Positions 22,644-25,170 of a stretch of DNA of 25,170 nt are shown one piece after another; positions within the stretch are counted from its first letter, which is position 1, and each line of letters begins with the position of its first letter. The notes below the pieces were generated by a model. It made no database searches, was not told the origin of the DNA, and worked only from the letters and a program-made list of their open reading frames with translations. Made by a program: the position numbers and the translations under genes. Origin of the DNA: JBLKSS01 sp047607725 (GTDB lineage Bacteria; Pseudomonadota; Gammaproteobacteria; Enterobacterales; Enterobacteriaceae); the NCBI RefSeq assembly GCF_047607725.1, contig NZ_JBLKSS010000072.1, forward strand, positions 1 through 25,170, in the 5' to 3' direction.

Positions 22644-22964
22644 ATGATGACGGCGAACCGTCTGATGCTGTCGGGCACCGTGTGCAAGATACCCATCCGT
22701 AAGGTCAGCCCATCAGGTATTCCGCATTGCCAGTTCGTGCTTGAGCACCGTTCTGTGCAGCAGGAAGCCGGTTTTTCACGCCAGGCATGGTGCCGACTGC
22801 CCGTGGTGGTCAGTGGAAAACACACTCTCGATATGACTCGCAGTATAACGGTCGGCGCGCAGATCACCGTGCAGGGGTTCATCAGTTGCCATCAAGGGCG
22901 CAATGGCCTCAGCAAAATAGTTCTGCATGCCGAGCGGATTGATTTGATAGATTCTGGAGACTAG
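22644..22964 (+). CDS. priB: Primosomal replication protein N (PriB)
   Basis: PriB is an OB-fold single-strand DNA-binding dimer that stabilises PriA on forks and recruits DnaT for replication restart. The 106 residues compare with 104 in E. coli. The conserved blocks [50 protein letters not shown] and [13 protein letters not shown] are all present. Two adjacent ATGs (22644 and 22647) are possible starts. It follows rpsF by 3 bases and is followed closely by rpsR, so its expression is coupled to ribosomal protein synthesis. Confidence 0.97.
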
Positions 22965-22969
22965 CCCTA

Positions 22970-23197
22970 ATGGCACGTTATTTCCGTCGTCGCAAGTTCT
23001 GCCGTTTCACCGCGGAAGGCGTTGTTGAGATCGACTACAAAGACATCGCTACGCTGAAAAACTATATCACCGAAAGCGGTAAAATTGTCCCGAGCCGGAT
23101 TACCGGTACTCGCGCCAAATACCAACGTCAGCTGGCCCGCGCGATCAAGCGTGCGCGCTACCTTTCCCTGTTGCCGTACACTGATCGTCATCAGTAA
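22970..23197 (+). CDS. rpsR: 30S ribosomal protein S18
   Basis: S18 is the S6 partner in the 30S platform. The 75 residues are typical: [16 protein letters not shown] at the start, then [20 protein letters not shown] and the basic [14 protein letters not shown] end. It starts 5 bases after priB. The gene is intact. Confidence 0.98.
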
Positions 23198-23235
23198 TCG
23201 GTCATTGTCCACTAAGTCTTTGAGAGGATAAGGTA

Positions 23236-23688
23236 ATGCAAGTTATTCTGCTTGATGAAGTCACCAACCTGGGCGGTTTGGGTGATCAGGTTAACGTTAA
23301 AGCGGGTTATGCTCGTAACTTCCTGGTGCCGCAAGGCAAAGCCGTGCCGGCCACCAAGAAAAACGTAGAATATTTCGAGGCGCGCCGTGCTGAACTGGAA
23401 GCCAAACTGGCGGACGTTCAGGCCGCGGCTGAAGCACGCGCCGCGAAAATCAATGAACTGGGCAGCGTCACTATCGCGTCTAAAGCAGGCGACGAAGGTA
23501 AACTGTTCGGCTCTATTGGTACTCGTGATATCGCTGACGCGATCACCGCCGCCGGCGTTAACGTCGCGAAAAGCGAAGTGCGTCTGCCGAACGGTGTTCT
23601 GCGCACGACTGGCGACTACGACGTCAGCATCCAGGTACACAGCGATGTTTTCGCTACCCTGAATGTGGTGATTGTGCCCGAAGCGTAA
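23236..23688 (+). CDS. rplI: 50S ribosomal protein L9
   Basis: L9 is the elongated two-domain protein at the base of the L1 stalk that helps maintain reading frame. The 150 residues begin MQVILLDEVTNLGGLGDQVN, the N-terminal rRNA-binding domain with its Gly-rich loop KAGYARNFLVPQGKA. A long helix (about 45-75) and the C-terminal domain follow, ending VHSDVFATLNVVIVPEA. GAGGATAAGG provides the ribosome binding site. It is the last gene of the operon. Confidence 0.98.
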   Translation: MQVILLDEVTNLGGLGDQVNVKAGYARNFLVPQGKAVPATKKNVEYFEARRAELEAKLADVQAAAEARAAKINELGSVTIASKAGDEGKLFGSIGTRDIADAITAAGVNVAKSEVRLPNGVLRTTGDYDVSIQVHSDVFATLNVVIVPEA

Positions 23689-23708
23689 TCGCTAGATTAT
23701 GCGACGAT

Positions 23709-23735
23709 AAAACGCCGGCACAGAGCCGGCGTTTT
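23709..23735 (+). terminator. Terminator of the rpsF-rplI operon
   Basis: AAAACGCCGGC (23709-23719), loop ACAGA, then GCCGGCGTTTT (23725-23735) form a perfect 11-bp stem ending in a short T-run. It could also act on minus-strand transcripts from oapA. Confidence 0.85.
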
Positions 23736-23767
23736 GCTATTTCACCCCGCGCAGAGGGTGGGACGAC

Positions 23768-23793
23768 AACCGGCGGTGCGCCGGTTTTTTTTT
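23768..23793 (+). terminator. Second strong terminator
   Basis: AACCGGCG (23768-23775), loop GTG, then CGCCGGTT (23779-23786) run into nine Ts (23785-23793). It lies between the convergent rplI and oapA and is a back-up to the hairpin 33 bases upstream. Confidence 0.85.
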
Positions 23794-23853
23794 GGGGCGC
23801 TGCGCGGGGGAGCGGGCTGAGGGCGTCAAGGGTCAGCGACGGTGGCGGAATGG

Positions 23854-24772
23854 TTATTGCCGCTGGTAGCTGCCGTCGGGCTGGAGCGCAAAACGTACCG
23901 GGCCGGCGGCGCCGGTTTCTATTTCCAGCAGCGTCACAACGCCCTGCGCGTTTTGCACGATGCGTACTTCCTGCCCGGCCTGCAGGCTGCTCAGCGGTTT
24001 GTCGTTGCCCTCTACCTGTGCCATGGCAAAGACATCCGCCACCGGCAGATTATGTGCGCGGAACAGCTGGGCCAGCGTCTGGCCGTCGACGATGCGGTAC
24101 GTTTGTAGGTGCCGCTTGTCCATGTTGCTGCCACCGGCGCTGTTGTCCACCAGCTCGGCCTGCATACTCGGCACAGCAGAGGATGCCGCATCGTTGCGGG
24201 CCATTGGCGCCGGAGGCGTCGTTGGACTGTAGGGCCAAAGCAAAGCGATGGCCACCAGTAATACGACAATCAGCAGCCAGCGGCGATGCATGAGCGGTAG
24301 CGGCCCCATCCAGTTAAAGCCGTCCGGCAAGGTGCCACAATGTCGCCAATAGCGCCTGTCCACGCTGTGAGGCGCGTGCGCGGGGCGCTTACGTGTGGAG
24401 GGCCGCTGACGTTCGTGGCGGTACGTCTGTCAGATAGTCAGGGCGATGGCCGGCACTGCCGAGGGGCGTTGCATCGGGCTCATCATCGGCGGCGCCGTAG
24501 CGGCCGGATGTTGCGCCAGCGTCACGGCGGGAATCGCGCCCGACGTCGGCGCTGCCGATGGCCTGGGTATAGGGCGCATCCTCCGTCGACGCGGCAGGCA
24601 GGCTGTCCTGCGCACCCGTGTTTTGCCGTGGCGCGCGTTTATCGCTCTCAAGGGCGGGCCGGCTGACGTCATCATCGGGGCTGAAACGGCGACGCCATTT
24701 CTCCCGCAGGCCGTCCAGGCCCGGCAGCGAAAAGCCCGGGGACGTGTTCTTCCTGGGCGCGATTCTGCCCAT
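23854..24772 (-). pseudogene. oapA: OapA/YtfB LysM-like cell-division protein, frameshifted
   Basis: OapA (YtfB) is a membrane-anchored protein with a peptidoglycan/glycan-binding OapA domain, linked to cell division in E. coli. The gene starts at the ATG at 24772 (MGRIAPRK..., AGAGG upstream) and runs in one frame through a charged region to ...GHRPDYLTD near 24430. That frame then goes to a stop at 24389. The continuation YRHERQRPSTRKRPAHAPHS is in another frame. It contains LPLMHRRWLLIVVLLVAIALLW (the membrane anchor) and the OapA domain (TYRIVDGQTLAQLFRAHNLP, then VFAMAQVEGNDKPLSSLQ), ending at 23854. The length is 3n+1, consistent with one extra base near 24420-24426. A GTG at 24363 could restart translation and make an N-terminally shortened protein that keeps the anchor and domain, so partial function is possible. 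Confidence 0.8.
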
Positions 24773-24872
24773 GATGACCTCTCTTGCAAAACTGTTGCCG
24801 TAACCCGATGAAGTATAGAGCGGCGTGGGATGAAGCTCCATGCCTATTTTATACCGTGACGCTGACGTTGCT

Positions 24873-24938
24873 GGTTCCGGTCACGTCCGATCACTGATTC
24901 CGGTCGCCCGATCAGCGATTCCTATTCTGTCCGATCGC
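24873..24938 (+). repeat. Three direct repeats at the IS21-type left end
   Basis: Three related units of about 21-22 bp lie in tandem: 24873-24894, 24896-24916 and 24917-24938. Each runs G(A/G)TTCC ... CCGATC(A/G)C. Arrays of repeats near the termini are typical of IS21-family elements and serve as transposase-binding sites. The exact left terminus of the element was not determined; it probably lies in 24850-24872. Confidence 0.6.
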
Positions 24939-24990
24939 TCATCTTCTGTTCTGCCATACTCTGGAGACTTTTAGCTTCCGGGGGTATGGC

Positions 24991-25170
24991 ATGGCACGTA
25001 AAAAGAAGAACGCGAGAACAGAAATGTGCATCTATATCAATGTATTACGCATGAAATTTGAGCAGCGTCGCTCGAATCGCACCATCGCAGCAGCGCTCGG
25101 CATCGGCTGTACCACAGTGCACGATATCCTCGGCCGATTCACGGTAGCTAACCTGGTCTGGCCATTGCCG
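24991..25170 (+). CDS. istA: IS21-family transposase IstA, N-terminal part (cut by window edge)
   Basis: The open frame starts at 24991 and is still open at the window end (60 residues). The translation has an N-terminal helix-turn-helix: KFEQRRSNRTIAAALGIG followed by CTTVHDILGRF, typical of the DNA-binding domain of IS21 IstA, which is followed in full-length proteins by a DDE integrase domain. GGGGG lies upstream of the ATG, though spacing is loose. The element occupies the place where E. coli has fklB divergent from ytfB. Whether it is complete cannot be told from this window. Confidence 0.75.
   Translation, partial: MARKKKNARTEMCIYINVLRMKFEQRRSNRTIAAALGIGCTTVHDILGRFTVANLVWPLP

Overview
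The window looks like a chromosomal segment of an enterobacterial gammaproteobacterium. Gene order from queG-nnr-tsaE-amiB-mutL-miaA-hfq-hflX-hflK-hflC through yjeT-purA-rnr-rlmB to rpsF-priB-rpsR-rplI and a divergent oapA (ytfB) follows the E. coli layout near 94-95 min. Several genes that are intact in free-living relatives are broken here (hflX, yjfP, oapA, an XRE regulator). nsrR and the yjfI-aidB block are missing, and an IS21-type element starts at the right edge. A recently host-restricted, Sodalis-like insect symbiont fits this best; that placement is inferred from gene content and was not tested by any search.

Layout. Bases 1-738 hold no convincing gene, but 448-692 contain two perfect and two near-perfect DnaA boxes plus an IHF-like site. 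This lies between queG and the expected position of the glyVXY tRNAs, which is where E. coli has datA, the locus that inactivates ATP-DnaA after replication initiation. From 739 come queG (minus strand) and a tightly packed plus-strand run: NAD(P)HX repair (nnr), t6A tRNA synthesis (tsaE), septal murein amidase (amiB), mismatch repair (mutL), tRNA isopentenylation (miaA), the RNA chaperone Hfq, a dead hflX, and the FtsH-regulating membrane pair hflK/hflC.

Bases 12539-15206 are an accessory insert between hflC and yjeT, A+T-rich over much of its length. It carries an XRE-type regulator remnant with an in-frame stop, a possible two-state RNA structure, a 58-codon gene for a probable secreted Cys-containing peptide with a very good ribosome binding site, a 199-residue cysteine-rich protein built of three CX8CR...CXCP repeats, several inverted repeats, and a degraded stretch. 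This is the most novel part of the window.

From 15207 the conserved backbone resumes: a terminator, yjeT, purA with its own promoter and terminator, an unusually long-tailed rnr, rlmB, bsmA (minus strand), the yjfP pseudogene, and the rpsF-priB-rpsR-rplI operon with a recognisable promoter and conserved leader. After two strong terminators comes oapA (minus strand), split by a one-base frameshift. The last 300 bases hold three direct repeats and the start of an IS21-family istA, where E. coli would have fklB.
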